64,000 bases of DNA from Metalysinibacillus jejuensis (lineage in GTDB: Bacteria > Bacillota > Bacilli > Bacillales_A > Planococcaceae): contig NZ_QAFW01000004.1 of NCBI RefSeq assembly GCF_003057615.1, positions 1 through 64,000 of the forward strand, written 5' to 3'. The notes beneath the pieces are model-generated. The model was not told where the DNA came from and searched no databases. It saw only the letters and a list, made by a program, of their open reading frames with translations. This document shows positions 1 to 11,910 of this stretch, one piece after another. Position 1 is the stretch's first letter. Every line of letters begins with the position of its first letter. Position numbers and translations under genes: made by a program.

Positions 1-42
1 ATCAAGTGAAACGGGGACAATCGTTAATTTATCTTTAGACAT
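1..42 (-). CDS. N-terminus of an unidentified protein (partial, runs off the window)
   Basis: An ATG at 42-40 is preceded on the minus strand by a strong ribosome site (AAGGAGGTG, 59-51) about 8 nt upstream. It opens a frame reading MSKDKLTIVPVSLD before the window ends. Fourteen residues are too few to assign a family. It follows the truncated GNAT gene on the same strand, so it may be the last gene of the N-acyl amino-acid operon or a separate unit. Its ribosome site lies inside the inverted repeat at 49-91, so translation may be controlled by RNA structure. Confidence 0.55.
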   Translation of the reverse strand, partial: MSKDKLTIVPVSLD

Positions 43-48
43 AGAGAT

Positions 49-91
49 GGCACCTCCTTAAAATTGATACCTTTATGGTACCGGAGGTGCC
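49..91 (-). promoter_or_regulatory. Inverted repeat that buries a ribosome binding site
   Basis: On the minus strand GGCACCTCC (91-83) is a perfect 9-base complement of GGAGGTGCC (57-49). Between them GGTACC (82-77) can pair with GGTATC (71-66) through one G-U pair. The right arm contains the GGAGG of the gene starting at 42. The structure would hide the SD sequence. No run of T follows, so it does not look like a terminator. Confidence 0.6.
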
Positions 92-115
92 TGAATGAAT
101 ATATGCGTTATTTGA

Positions 116-298
116 TTACGGGCTTACGCTAAACCCTACTAATTTATCTTTATCATAGGCCCCTACGATAATACCGCCGTGTTTAATTGCTGTTAACGTT
201 TGATGCGTTGGTAGCGGTGTAGTTTTCCAAACCGCTACTTCTAATTGTTGCACTTGTGCCATCTCTTCTATTGTTGTGAGTTCTTTAATTTCGATCAA
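116..298 (-). pseudogene. 3'-truncated GNAT-type N-acyltransferase remnant
   Basis: Sixty codons from a TTG start (298) resemble the N-terminus of a GNAT acetyltransferase: MIEIKELTTIEEMAQVQQLE, then VWKTTPLP, then GGIIVGAYDKDKLVGFS, which is the usual first helix and beta strands. A full GNAT domain needs about 140 residues or more, but the frame stops after LVGFSVSP and only about 70 bases separate it from the next start, so the acetyl-CoA binding half is missing rather than frameshifted. It begins immediately after the M20 deacylase stop. In Geobacillus a GNAT of this context succinylates D-amino acids beside N-succinylamino-acid racemase and desuccinylase. That this remnant once did so is inference. 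Confidence 0.6.
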
Positions 299-299
299 C

Positions 300-1409
300 T
301 CAAATCACTTCTTCCTTTACATGCTGTAAGGCGTTGACTAACGCTGTCGTAATAATGTCTACACCGACGGATAGCTGTTCTGTGTTAAAGGTCATGTGAG
401 GGTGATGTAACCCTGGTGTTACGCCACAGCCTAGCCCTAGCATTGTCGTTTGTAAGTGCGGACGGTGGTAGGCATAAAAATGAAAATCTTCACCACCAGG
501 GGTAATGACAGGTGGAGCACAACTCGCACCTTCTGTTGCTTCAATCGCTGTTGCTAAGATGTTTTTTGCTACTTCATCTACCGTTGCTGCAACAATATGA
601 GCCGATACCGTTGTTGTAATTTTTGCCTCGTATAATAAACTTACCGCTTCGATTGCTTTAGCGAGCCCTTTAGAAGCTGCTGCCATCGTATCATTTGTTT
701 GCGCACGCATATCAATACTAAATGTTGCACTTCCTGGAATAATATTAGTTGAAGTGCCACCTGCTTGAATTTGTGTCATCTTAATCGAATACGACTCGTT
801 AGGGCTTACCCAAATATTTTTGATAGCATCAATAAGTGCTGCCGCTACTTCTATCGTATTAATTCCTTGTTCTGGGCGAGCACCATGCGCCTCTACGCCT
901 GTAATAGTACCGGTAATAAGTTTAGCCGCCCCGTGGTATAAAGCAGGTGCATGCCACCCATCCTCTAACTCAACAAGTGGACGAACATGAGCACCAAATA
1001 AAAATTGGAGTGAATCTACAAGCCCTTTCTCTACAAAAGCTTTAGCGCCACCTGCTTTTTCTTCAGCAGGTTGAAATAAAATTCGTATGGCACCTGGTAA
1101 CTTATAGCGTTGTAACGCAAAAGCTACACCGAGTGCCATTGTCATATGGCCATCATGCCCACAAGAATGATTTGCTTTAAACTCTCCGTCTACCTCTTGC
1201 CATAGGGAATCAATATCTGTCCTGAAACCTACACGTGGTGTCCCTTGACCAATATCCACATACAAACCTGTTATATCATCAAATGTTATCGGATTAAGAC
1301 CAGCAGCGCGCAATTGTTCTGCCAAATAGGCTGTAGTATTTACTTCTTGCCAACTTGGCTCAGGGTGATTGTGTAAATGAGTAAATATTTCAAAAAGACG
1401 TTGTTCCAT
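300..1409 (-). CDS. M20 family metallo-amidohydrolase (N-acyl-amino-acid deacylase type)
   Basis: The 369-residue protein has the M20D dinuclear metal signature: HSCGHDGHMT near residue 83, EEKAGG with the catalytic glutamate near 117, GAHVRP near 140, a lid-domain segment with HGARPEQG near 175, and GGEDFHFYA near 305 before a closing HHPHMTFN. These enzymes hydrolyse N-acyl amino acids or similar amides in the cytosol. The ATG follows GGAG by 8 nt and lies just after the RpiR stop, so the two genes are co-transcribed. Next to a GNAT remnant it fits an N-succinyl or N-acetyl amino acid deacylase, but substrate cannot be read from sequence. Hippurate or IAA-amino acid hydrolase annotations would also fit. 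Confidence 0.85.
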   Translation of the reverse strand: MEQRLFEIFTHLHNHPEPSWQEVNTTAYLAEQLRAAGLNPITFDDITGLYVDIGQGTPRVGFRTDIDSLWQEVDGEFKANHSCGHDGHMTMALGVAFALQRYKLPGAIRILFQPAEEKAGGAKAFVEKGLVDSLQFLFGAHVRPLVELEDGWHAPALYHGAAKLITGTITGVEAHGARPEQGINTIEVAAALIDAIKNIWVSPNESYSIKMTQIQAGGTSTNIIPGSATFSIDMRAQTNDTMAAASKGLAKAIEAVSLLYEAKITTTVSAHIVAATVDEVAKNILATAIEATEGASCAPPVITPGGEDFHFYAYHRPHLQTTMLGLGCGVTPGLHHPHMTFNTEQLSVGVDIITTALVNALQHVKEEVI

Positions 1410-1413
1410 GTTT

Positions 1414-2280
1414 TCAACTCCATCGATCTGCTAAAAAGCTATTTTGAAATTCATCAAATTTTTGTCTTTGGCTATTATAATACGTCGCATCATGCGCCAT
1501 CATGCCTACGACAAGTGTATTCATAAATGAAATTAAAATTGGCATTAAGTCAATTGGTGAGAGCTCCATTTGCTGTAACACAAAAGCTGCATTTGCATAC
1601 TCATGAATAGGCGCCACACTAGAATCGGTAATGGCCATAACATAAGCGCCTTGCTCTTGGAAAGATTTAGCTAGCGAAATTGATTCACTCGCATAGCGGT
1701 GAAGTGACACCACAAGAACAACTGAACGTGAAGTGACTTGCTGCATTAGTCTAATTAAGCTACTTGCCTCTGTAGTCACAAGCTGTACGTTAGGTCGCAA
1801 AATATTGAGTGTAAACTGTAACCACTGAACAGCAAAACTTGAAGCACCAGAACCAATTAAATAAATGGTATCTGCCTCATGCAGTTGCTTCGTAAAGCCA
1901 TTAAATTGTTCAGGCTCAATATTTTCTGCTACATAAATAATTTGATGACTAATTTGACCCATCACTATTTCTGCTAGCTGTTGCTCTTCAAAGAGAGATT
2001 GTTTTGAAGCCACATAGTATCGTAAGGAACTATCCGAATTTTGTTCAAAAACAAGCATACCTATTTCTTTTTGCAATTGTGCAAAACCTGCTAACCCTAT
2101 CGCATAACAAAAGCGAATGACGGTTGTTTCACTTGTTCCTGCCCGCTTACCAATATCACTTGCTGAATGGCTGCTTGAATACGCTAAATTGTCCCGGATA
2201 AAACGTGCCACTTTTTGTTGACCTTTCGAAAGCATAGGAAAGTAGTCTTCTATTCTTTTCGTAATACGATATGTCGCCAA
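1414..2280 (-). CDS. MurR/RpiR family transcriptional regulator
   Basis: An N-terminal helix-turn-helix of RpiR type (residues about 1-75, including a KGQQKVARFIRDN-like segment and a GTSETTVIRFC recognition helix) is followed by a SIS sugar-isomerase-like sensor domain with LIGSGASSFAVQWLQ near residue 145 and VVLVVSLHRYASES near 195. I place the start at TTG 2280 because AAGGGAG lies 8 nt upstream. An in-frame ATG at 2298 has no SD. It heads the operon with the M20 deacylase. SIS-domain regulators usually sense phosphosugars, yet here the target is an amino-acid-derivative operon. A palindrome at 2310-2327 is a likely autoregulatory operator. Confidence 0.85.
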   Translation of the reverse strand: MATYRITKRIEDYFPMLSKGQQKVARFIRDNLAYSSSHSASDIGKRAGTSETTVIRFCYAIGLAGFAQLQKEIGMLVFEQNSDSSLRYYVASKQSLFEEQQLAEIVMGQISHQIIYVAENIEPEQFNGFTKQLHEADTIYLIGSGASSFAVQWLQFTLNILRPNVQLVTTEASSLIRLMQQVTSRSVVLVVSLHRYASESISLAKSFQEQGAYVMAITDSSVAPIHEYANAAFVLQQMELSPIDLMPILISFMNTLVVGMMAHDATYYNSQRQKFDEFQNSFLADRWS

Positions 2281-2309
2281 AAGAAGCTCTCCCTTCATTT
2301 TTATATTTT

Positions 2310-2327
2310 ATGAAGCGTAAACTTCAT
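2310..2327 (-). promoter_or_regulatory. Perfect palindrome, candidate RpiR operator
   Basis: ATGAAG-CGTAAA-CTTCAT is a 6-6-6 perfect inverted repeat located between the predicted transcription start (about 2333) and the rpiR start. The position suits a repressor that blocks early transcription. It resembles a cre site at first sight, but the spacing within the CG core is one base short. Confidence 0.45.
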
Positions 2328-2339
2328 GTTGTGTATTGT

Positions 2340-2385
2340 AATTTACCACAACTATTAACTAATTTCAATGAATTTTCTGAAATTT
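2340..2385 (-). promoter_or_regulatory. SigA-type promoter of the rpiR operon with a CodY-like box
   Basis: On the minus strand TTGAAA (2368-2363) and TAAATT (2345-2340) are separated by 17 bases. Directly upstream AAATTTCAGAAAATT (2385-2371) matches the CodY consensus AATTTTCWGAAAATT (read on either strand) at 14 of 15 positions. CodY control would suit an operon that salvages amino acids. Confidence 0.5.
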
Positions 2386-2419
2386 ATAATTACTTTGTGA
2401 AAAGGGAGGCTAACTCATC

Positions 2420-2463
2420 AAAAAAAGGATATTGTACAAGAGTTAAACTCTCATGCAATATCC
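2420..2463 (-). terminator. Rho-independent terminator of ssrA
   Basis: The hairpin GGATATTGCA...TGTACAATATCC with a TGAGAGTTTAACTCT interior is followed on the minus strand by a run of seven T (2426-2420). It lies just downstream of the tmRNA 3' end. Confidence 0.8.
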
Positions 2464-2512
2464 CTTTTCTATTCAATCATTGATATAACTGCAGTTGCAG
2501 TTATAGTATGTA

Positions 2513-2865
2513 TGGAGGCGGCGGGAGTCGAACCCGCGTCCAAAGACTCCGTTACTCCAACGTCTACGCGTGTAGTTTACCTATTTGCATTTCACGTAGC
2601 ATTATGCCGATAAACTGGCGTCCTGTACGCTAACTTGGAAGTCTCTTGACACTAGCTCAAGTTGCACTAGCGACCGTATCCCACTAAAGTTGAGCCCTAC
2701 GTTATACACATGGGCGATGTATAGGTAGAGCGCTTAAGAGCTTACGCTGCGAAAGCTAAGTTTTGTTGTTTGCCAGTTATTATATAACTTCCGTTGATGA
2801 CGAAGACGAGACCTCCGACGCGCAGTTAGAGCCCGAACCATCCCTGTCGAATCCGTAACGCCCCC
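2513..2865 (-). ncRNA. ssrA: tmRNA (transfer-messenger RNA)
   Basis: The 5' end GGGGGCGTTACGGATTCGAC and the 3' end GGGTTCGACTCCCGCCGCC followed by TCCA give the tRNA-Ala-like acceptor and T arm of tmRNA, about 353 nt in all. The tag frame at 2774-2742 reads GKQQNLAFAA then TAA, giving the degradation tag (A)GKQQNLAFAA with the usual hydrophobic LAFAA end recognised by ClpXP-type proteases. smpB and rnr lie directly upstream on the same strand. A perfect stem CTTGTTTG-AGG-CAAACAAG (2884-2866) abuts the mature 5' end, as a leader for RNase P processing. Confidence 0.97.
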
Positions 2866-2979
2866 TTGTTTGCCTCAAACAAGTGAGGGTCTAGCTAAAC
2901 GGCTAGTACGGTAACAACTTTTTATACTGACTTTCATTAGTATAAAATAATTTTGGGCAGCTTGCAAGCAAATGCCTTA

Positions 2980-3447
2980 TTACATTTGGTTTTTTGCTTT
3001 GAATGCGCGCTCCATTTCGCGTTTTGCTTCCTTCTTACGTAGGTCATCACGCTTGTCGTAGTTTTTCTTACCTTTACCAACGCCAATTAATAGCTTAGCA
3101 AAGCCATCTTTAATATACATTTTTAACGGCACAATCGTATAGCCATCTTGTTTAATGCGACCAATCAATTGTGCAATTTGTTTTTTGTGCAATAGTAATT
3201 TACGTGAGCGCAGCGGGTCATGGTTAAAGCGGTTACCCTGATCGTACGGGCTAATATGCATATTTGAAATCCATGCCTCATTGTTGCGAATGCGGACGAA
3301 TGAATCCTTAAGTTGCACCTTACCTGCACGAATGGCTTTAATCTCTGTACCATGTAGCACTAAGCCCGCTTCGTATGTTTCTTCGATAAAATAATCATGC
3401 CCTGCCTTTTTATTTTGCGCTAATACCTTACCTTCTCCTTTTGCCAT
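2980..3447 (-). CDS. smpB: SsrA-binding protein SmpB
   Basis: The 155-residue protein matches SmpB through its whole length: an OB-fold core with [38 protein letters not shown] and [20 protein letters not shown], then the basic C-terminal tail [20 protein letters not shown] that enters the ribosomal mRNA channel. It binds the tRNA-like domain of tmRNA and brings it to stalled ribosomes. Its gene sits between rnr and ssrA, the standard Bacillus order, so the components of trans-translation and the nuclease that degrades the faulty mRNA are grouped. Confidence 0.97.
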   Translation of the reverse strand: MAKGEGKVLAQNKKAGHDYFIEETYEAGLVLHGTEIKAIRAGKVQLKDSFVRIRNNEAWISNMHISPYDQGNRFNHDPLRSRKLLLHKKQIAQLIGRIKQDGYTIVPLKMYIKDGFAKLLIGVGKGKKNYDKRDDLRKKEAKREMERAFKAKNQM

Positions 3448-3493
3448 ATCCCTCTACTCCTCACTTACGCAGGCGGCCAAAGCCGCCCACTCG

Positions 3494-5932
3494 TTATTTA
3501 CGTCGTCGGCTACGCTTGTTCTTTTTAGCGATAGCCTCATAAAATTTTGGTTTATCTTTATCACCTACGCGTTTACCACGTGGGTCACGCTCTTGTTTAT
3601 CTCTTGGCTTGTCACCTGTTGCGCGACGGCTCTTACTACGCTTTGCAGGTTTATCATCTGTTCGGCGTTTTGGCTTATCCTCGTCACTACGACGGCGATT
3701 GCTACGCTTACGTTCACTGCCACCTGTTCGACGCTTGCCACGCTCGGCTTGAATAACGCGCGGTGCAACTTTACGCGTACGTTTAAAGGTTGGCGCAACA
3801 CCATCTGTTACGATTTCAAAATCAATCGCCGACTCTTCGATGTTTACATTAGTCACAATAACTTTTACTTCGTCTCCTATGCGGAATTGGCGGTTGGTAC
3901 GCTCACCAATCATAATCATTTGACGATCGTTGAAGTTGTAATAATCATCATGCATATTGCTAATGTGTACGAGACCTTCTACAGTATTCGGCAGTTCAAT
4001 AAACATACCGAAATTCGTAATAGATGAAATAATACCGACAAACTCTTCGCCAATCTTATCAGCCATAAATTGCGCTTTTTTCAGTGCATCTGTATCACGC
4101 TCTGCCTCTACAGCCCGGCGCTCACGCCCTGATGTATGATCAGCAATTTCGTCCATCATCTCTCCCCATTTTTTAATCGTTTCACGCGATGTATCGCCGT
4201 TGATTAAATACGTGCGAATTAAACGGTGTACAATTAAATCAGGATAGCGTCGAATTGGTGACGTAAAATGCGTATAAAAATCAGTAGATAGACCGAAGTG
4301 ACCTAATGACTCTGGATAATATTTCGCCTGTTGCATAGAGCGTAACATCATCGTTGAAATAACTGGCTCCTCTGGCAAGCCTTCAATTTCTTTAATAATT
4401 TTTTGCATTGCTTTGGGATGTACACTATTGCCCGTACCTTTAATTAATAAACCAAAGTTTGTGACAAACTCAAAGAAGCGCTGCAATTTTTCTGGTTTTG
4501 GGTCTTCGTGAATACGGTATAAAAACGGCACATTCATCCAATGGAAATGCTCGGCTACAGTTTCGTTAGCTGCTAACATAAACTCCTCAATTAAACGTTC
4601 GGCAACCGTACGTTCACGAATGACGATGTCTGTTGGCCAGCCGTCTGCATCCACTAACACTTGAGATTCTTTAAAATCAAAATCAATCGCACCACGGTCT
4701 GCACGCTTATTGCGTAAAATTTGTGCGAGCTCTGCCATATGCGTAAACATCGGCACAAGTGGCGCATAGCGTGTTAATAGCTCCTCATCCTTCTCTTCAA
4801 GAATTTTATAAACATCTGTATACGTCATACGCTCTGTCGTATTAATAACACCTTCAAAAATTTCGTGCGATACCACTTTACCATTGCCATCAATAATCAT
4901 TTCACATGACATTGTTAAGCGGTCAACGTTTGGATTTAATGAACAAATCCCATTTGATAGACGGTGTGGCAACATCGGAATGACACGGTCTGTTAAGTAG
5001 ACGCTCGTTGCACGGTCATAAGCTTCTTCATTGAGTGCGCTACCTTCTTGTACATAGTGACTAACATCGGCAATATGCACACCTAATTTATACGTACCGT
5101 CTTCATTCTTTGTAACAGTAACGGCATCATCTAAGTCTTTAGCATCCGCTCCGTCAATCGTCACGATCGTTTGGTCACGTAAGTCGCGACGACCTTCATA
5201 TTCCTTCGGTTGTACAGTTTCAGGAATAGCGTTCGCTTCGTTCATCACTTCTTGTGGGAAGTCGATCGTAATACCATATTTATAAATAATCGATAAAATA
5301 TCGACACCTGGATCATTTTTATGACCTAAAATCTTTGTAATATAGCCCGATACAGAACGCTCATCTGTTGCCCATTCTCTAACTTCTACCACAACTTTAT
5401 GACCGTCCATTGCACCTAGGGTATCACCTTTAGCTACAAAAATATCAAACGGTAATTTTTTATCGTCTAAAATTACGAAACCGAAGCCGCGATTATCTTG
5501 AAACGTACCAACGAAGCTCGTTTGTGTGCGTTCTACAACTTTTAAAATCGTACCTTCTTGGCGGTCACCAAATGACTGACTCGCCAGTTGAACGAGTACA
5601 ATATCACCATTAATTGCTCCGTTAATTTCAGTAGGCGGAATAAAAATATCTTGCATACCTTCTTTTTCAGGCACGACGAAACCAAATCCTTTAGCGTGGC
5701 CGATAAAGCGCCCTCTAAGTTGATTCATTTGCTCTGGTAGCCCGTACGCATTGTCAGCTGAACGTACAATTTTACCCATAGCTTCCATACGTACGAGTGT
5801 TTTTACTAACTCTTTAAATTCAGCTGCTTCAATCATGCCGAGCTCATCTTCAAATTGTTGCACTTTTAACGGTTTATAACCCTCACGCTTCATAATCGTT
5901 AAAATGCGCTGTGTTAAATCTTGTGTTGTCAT
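3494..5932 (-). CDS. rnr: Ribonuclease R
   Basis: This 812-residue 3'-5' exoribonuclease has an N-terminal winged helix (residues 1-65), two cold-shock domains (about 70-215, with [14 protein letters not shown] and [12 protein letters not shown]), the RNB catalytic domain (about 245-575, with [16 protein letters not shown] carrying the metal-binding aspartates), an S1 domain (about 625-705, [19 protein letters not shown]) and a long basic tail. It degrades structured RNA and, with tmRNA, non-stop mRNA. SD GGAGGG precedes the ATG. The last roughly 85 residues are almost all Lys, Arg, Asp and Ser, a disordered RNA-binding extension. Confidence 0.95.
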   Translation of the reverse strand: MTTQDLTQRILTIMKREGYKPLKVQQFEDELGMIEAAEFKELVKTLVRMEAMGKIVRSADNAYGLPEQMNQLRGRFIGHAKGFGFVVPEKEGMQDIFIPPTEINGAINGDIVLVQLASQSFGDRQEGTILKVVERTQTSFVGTFQDNRGFGFVILDDKKLPFDIFVAKGDTLGAMDGHKVVVEVREWATDERSVSGYITKILGHKNDPGVDILSIIYKYGITIDFPQEVMNEANAIPETVQPKEYEGRRDLRDQTIVTIDGADAKDLDDAVTVTKNEDGTYKLGVHIADVSHYVQEGSALNEEAYDRATSVYLTDRVIPMLPHRLSNGICSLNPNVDRLTMSCEMIIDGNGKVVSHEIFEGVINTTERMTYTDVYKILEEKDEELLTRYAPLVPMFTHMAELAQILRNKRADRGAIDFDFKESQVLVDADGWPTDIVIRERTVAERLIEEFMLAANETVAEHFHWMNVPFLYRIHEDPKPEKLQRFFEFVTNFGLLIKGTGNSVHPKAMQKIIKEIEGLPEEPVISTMMLRSMQQAKYYPESLGHFGLSTDFYTHFTSPIRRYPDLIVHRLIRTYLINGDTSRETIKKWGEMMDEIADHTSGRERRAVEAERDTDALKKAQFMADKIGEEFVGIISSITNFGMFIELPNTVEGLVHISNMHDDYYNFNDRQMIMIGERTNRQFRIGDEVKVIVTNVNIEESAIDFEIVTDGVAPTFKRTRKVAPRVIQAERGKRRTGGSERKRSNRRRSDEDKPKRRTDDKPAKRSKSRRATGDKPRDKQERDPRGKRVGDKDKPKFYEAIAKKNKRSRRRK

Positions 5933-5954
5933 ACATTTCCCTCCTTTTATCTCA

Positions 5955-6701
5955 TTACACTTGCCATGGCAAGCTTTCTAAAAATGTATATATGTCTTCA
6001 TGTACTTGCTCTTTTTCTTTATCTAATGTAATAACATGCCCAGATTCATCGTACCATTTTAGCTGTTTTTCGTCTGAAGATACGCCCTCATAAATGACCT
6101 TTGCTGACTGTGGATCAATCACTTCGTCATGCGTCGCTTGAATGACGAGAAGTGGTGCATACACCATATCTAATTCACTTCTTACTTCCGTTACTAATTT
6201 ACGTAATTCAGCTAACGAAGGCATGCCTTGTGCTTTAATAGCGGCTAGCTCTTTTTCGATTATATTTTCAGCTTTGCCTTCTAGTTTTTTATAGTTTTCG
6301 GCATAGCGTAGTACACCCTCAAACATCTTATCCGTTGTACGCATCGTCATCGGCGCACACATGACAACAGCGCCAAGTACAGGTTGTACCGTTGATAATT
6401 TTAACGTAAACACACCACCAAGTGATAGACCGACAACGGCAATTTGTTCATACCCGTCTTGCTGTAAAGTTTGATAAGCGCCCTCCACATCTTGCCACCA
6501 ATCTGTAGGTGCTGTGTGTACTAATTGCTCTGGTGCTACACCGTGCCCCTTATAATGAGGGGCAATAGAGGTATACCCTTTTTTCTCTAAAAAGCGACCT
6601 ACTTGACGCACATCTGCTGAGTAGCCTGTAAAACCATGCAATAATAACACCGCACGTTTACCTGCTTGGAAATAAAATGGCTCCATTACTAATCTTTTCA
6701 T
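5955..6701 (-). CDS. est: Carboxylesterase (alpha/beta hydrolase, YvaK/Est30 type)
   Basis: The 248-residue protein has the alpha/beta-hydrolase fold: the oxyanion segment [13 protein letters not shown] near residue 17, the nucleophile elbow [10 protein letters not shown] near 92-97, an aspartate in [11 protein letters not shown] near 196 and the catalytic histidine in [10 protein letters not shown] near 225. Relatives in Geobacillus and B. subtilis hydrolyse short- to medium-chain esters. It is encoded between secG and rnr exactly as yvaK is in B. subtilis. A terminator separates it from secG, so it is probably read through or has its own start point. Confidence 0.88.
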   Translation of the reverse strand: MKRLVMEPFYFQAGKRAVLLLHGFTGYSADVRQVGRFLEKKGYTSIAPHYKGHGVAPEQLVHTAPTDWWQDVEGAYQTLQQDGYEQIAVVGLSLGGVFTLKLSTVQPVLGAVVMCAPMTMRTTDKMFEGVLRYAENYKKLEGKAENIIEKELAAIKAQGMPSLAELRKLVTEVRSELDMVYAPLLVIQATHDEVIDPQSAKVIYEGVSSDEKQLKWYDESGHVITLDKEKEQVHEDIYTFLESLPWQV

Positions 6702-6720
6702 AAATTAACCATCCCCTTAA

Positions 6721-6754
6721 AAAAAACGCCTAACCACAACTTATGGTTAGGCGT
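6721..6754 (-). terminator. Terminator after secG
   Basis: ACGCCTAACCA (6754-6744), a 7-nt loop and TGGTTAGGCGT (6736-6726) form an 11-bp perfect stem followed by six T or more on the minus strand. It separates secG from the est-rnr-smpB group. Confidence 0.85.
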
Positions 6755-6762
6755 AAGTATGC

Positions 6763-6990
6763 TTAAACTTTAGAAATCGCTAATGCTAAAACAAAAAATA
6801 GAACTGCTAAAACAATTGTCGCACGGTGAAGGACTAAGTCCATCCCGCGAGCTTTTTGCTTACCGAATAATTGCTCCGCTCCACCTGAGATAGCGCCTGA
6901 TAACCCTGCACTCTTCCCTGATTGTAATAAAACAAGCGTAATTAAGCTTAATGAAACTACCATAAGTAATACTAAAAGAACTGTATGCAA
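6763..6990 (-). CDS. secG: Protein translocase subunit SecG
   Basis: The 75-residue protein shows the two transmembrane helices of SecG (residues about 2-22 and 53-72) with the cytoplasmic loop [23 protein letters not shown] between them. It is the auxiliary subunit of the SecYEG channel. Translation starts at TTG 6990, seven bases after GGAGGTG. There is no better ATG. It sits next to eno and est as in other Bacillales. Confidence 0.93.
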   Translation of the reverse strand: MHTVLLVLLMVVSLSLITLVLLQSGKSAGLSGAISGGAEQLFGKQKARGMDLVLHRATIVLAVLFFVLALAISKV

Positions 6991-7070
6991 ACTACTGCAC
7001 CTCCCGATAATGAAACTTCACAATACAACACATTATAACAAATTACAATGTTTGTTACAATGCTAGCGAC

Positions 7071-7102
7071 AAAAAAGCGGTGATTGCTAACCAACCACCG
7101 CT
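7071..7102 (-). terminator. Terminator of the glycolytic operon after eno
   Basis: AGCGGTG (7102-7096) pairs with CACCGCT (7082-7076) around a 13-nt interior, and a run of T follows on the minus strand. Confidence 0.8.
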
Positions 7103-7111
7103 CTTAAAAAA

Positions 7112-9940
<2,829 letters not shown>

Positions 9941-9948
<8 letters not shown>

Positions 9949-10708
9949 TAACACGCGCCCCCGCTTCTACTAAGGCTAAAAACGATTGCGGCTCAAGGCT
10001 CGCGCCACCTACTAATGCTCCGTCAATATGCTCTTTTGCTAAAAGTTCGTCAATGTTTTCTGATTTCACGCTACCACCGTATTGAATACGCACGGCATTC
10101 GCTGTTGTTTCGTCATACATGTCTGCAATGACATGACGGATGATACCACACACTTCATTCGCTTGTTCAGCTGTTGCTGTTTTACCTGTACCAATTGCCC
10201 AAATTGGCTCATAAGCGATAACAAAATGCGCCACTTGTTGAGCTGTAAAGCCTTCAAGCGCTTTCGTAATTTGTGTCGTTACTTTTGTTGCGGTTTGTTG
10301 CGTTTCACGCTCTTGTAGCGTTTCACCACAGCAAATAATTGGCACGATGTCATGCGCAAGTGCTGCCGCGACCTTTTTATTTACCGCTTCGTCTGTTTCA
10401 TTGTAGTATTCGCGACGCTCTGAATGACCGAGCACCACGTAATCTACACCCACACTTGCAAGTTGCGCTGGGCTAACTTCGCCTGTAAATGCGCCCTCGT
10501 TTTCATAGTGCATCGTCTGTGCACCGATAGCTAACTCACTATCTTGTGCGATTGCTGTTAATGTTGGTACAAATAAAGATGTTGCGCAAATCACAGCATC
10601 CACCTTCTGTGCTGTCGGTAAATTTTCTGCTACTTGTTCCACGAACGTTACTGCCTCGTCAAATGTTTTATACATTTTCCAGTTGCCCGCAATAATTGGT
10701 TTACGCAT
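9941..10708 (-). CDS. tpiA: Triosephosphate isomerase
   Basis: A complete 255-residue TIM barrel that interconverts dihydroxyacetone phosphate and glyceraldehyde 3-phosphate. Visible are the N-terminal AGNWKMYKT with the substrate-binding Asn and Lys, [10 protein letters not shown] with the electrophilic His near residue 95, [15 protein letters not shown] with the catalytic Glu near 168 and the flexible loop 6, and YGGSVKSEN plus GALVGGASL phosphate-binding strands. SD GGAGG stands before the ATG and the gene overlaps the start of gpmI. Confidence 0.98.
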
Positions 10709-10722
10709 CCTTATCCTCCTTT

Positions 10723-11910
10723 TTATTTATCGTCTAGCGCTGCAATACCCGGAAGCACTTTACCTTCCATTAACTCTAGTGAAGCACCGCCACCTGTTGA
10801 AATATGATCCATCTTATCTGTTACGTTAAATTTCTCTACTGCTGCCGCTGAGTCTCCGCCACCAATAACTGTATAGCCCTCAGTCTCTGCCATTGCTTGT
10901 GCTACGGTTTTCGTACCATTCGCAAATTTTTCCATTTCAAATACGCCCATCGGTCCATTCCATACAACTAATTTAGAACCCTTAATAATTTCAGCATACT
11001 TTTCTGCTGTTTTTGGACCAATATCAAGCCCCATCATATTTGCAGGAATTGCATCAGTCGCTACAACTTCGGTATGCGCATCATTTGAAAAAGCATCCGC
11101 TACTACTGCGTCTACTGGGATGTGTAATTGAACACCTTTATCTTTAGCTTTTTGAATAAATGATTTGGCTAATTCAATTTTATCTTCTTCTAATAACGAC
11201 TTACCTACATCATGGCCTAACGCTTTAATAAATGTAAATGATAAGCCACCACCTAAAATAAGATGATTTACTTCATCAAGCAAATTATTAATTACGCCGA
11301 TTTTATCTTTAACTTTAGCGCCACCGATAATTGCTGTATACGGGTGCTGTGGTGTTTTTAACACTTGACCTAACACTTTAATTTCTTGCTCCATTAATAA
11401 CCCTGATACCGCTTCGTCTACAAATGCCGCGATACCTGCTGTTGAAGCATGGGCACGGTGTGCTGTACCAAATGCGTCGTTAACATAAATGTCTGCAAGG
11501 CTTGCGAAAGCTTTTGATAAAGCTTCATCATTTTTTTCTTCGCCTGCGTCAAAGCGTACGTTTTCTAACATAATAACGTCGCCATTTTGCATAGCAGCTA
11601 CTGCTTGTTCTACTGCTTCGCCTTTCCACTCATTGAGCTTTGTAACAGGTTGACCCATTAGCTCACCTAAGCGCTTTGCTACAGCATCCAAACGTAACTC
11701 TTCTTTCACCTCGCCTTTTGGACGTCCAAGGTGCGTTAAAATAATAACTTTAGCGCCGTTATCAGCGAGTTGTTTAAGCGTTGGTAATGAACCACGAATA
11801 CGTGTATCATCCGTAATTTCGCCATTTTCCATCGGTGTATTAAAATCTACGCGAATGACTACGCGTTTGCCTTCTACCTTGACATCGTTAATTGTTTTCT
11901 TATTATACAT
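10723..11910 (-). CDS. pgk: Phosphoglycerate kinase
   Basis: The 395-residue ATP-generating enzyme of lower glycolysis. Signatures are [20 protein letters not shown] near residue 21, [23 protein letters not shown], the inter-domain segment [13 protein letters not shown], the nucleotide domain [15 protein letters not shown], and the C-terminal [15 protein letters not shown] and [12 protein letters not shown] loops. SD AAGGAGG precedes ATG 11910. It is separated from gap by 255 bases that contain a terminator and a probable second promoter, so pgk-eno may be transcribed both with and without gap. Confidence 0.98.
   Translation of the reverse strand: MYNKKTINDVKVEGKRVVIRVDFNTPMENGEITDDTRIRGSLPTLKQLADNGAKVIILTHLGRPKGEVKEELRLDAVAKRLGELMGQPVTKLNEWKGEAVEQAVAAMQNGDVIMLENVRFDAGEEKNDEALSKAFASLADIYVNDAFGTAHRAHASTAGIAAFVDEAVSGLLMEQEIKVLGQVLKTPQHPYTAIIGGAKVKDKIGVINNLLDEVNHLILGGGLSFTFIKALGHDVGKSLLEEDKIELAKSFIQKAKDKGVQLHIPVDAVVADAFSNDAHTEVVATDAIPANMMGLDIGPKTAEKYAEIIKGSKLVVWNGPMGVFEMEKFANGTKTVAQAMAETEGYTVIGGGDSAAAVEKFNVTDKMDHISTGGGASLELMEGKVLPGIAALDDK

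Noticed and set aside
2310-2327. cre site for CcpA
   Set aside because: ATGAAGCGTAAAC looks like cre, but the TGnAAnCG core is one base short; the 6-6-6 palindrome explains the sequence better.
2271-2483. A 70-codon frame on the plus strand
   Set aside because: It starts inside the rpiR promoter region and runs through the ssrA terminator hairpin; no ribosome site or protein-like composition.
3593-4027. A 144-codon plus-strand frame opposite rnr
   Set aside because: Antisense shadow of the RNase R reading frame, with no SD and Cys/Thr-rich composition typical of reversed codons.
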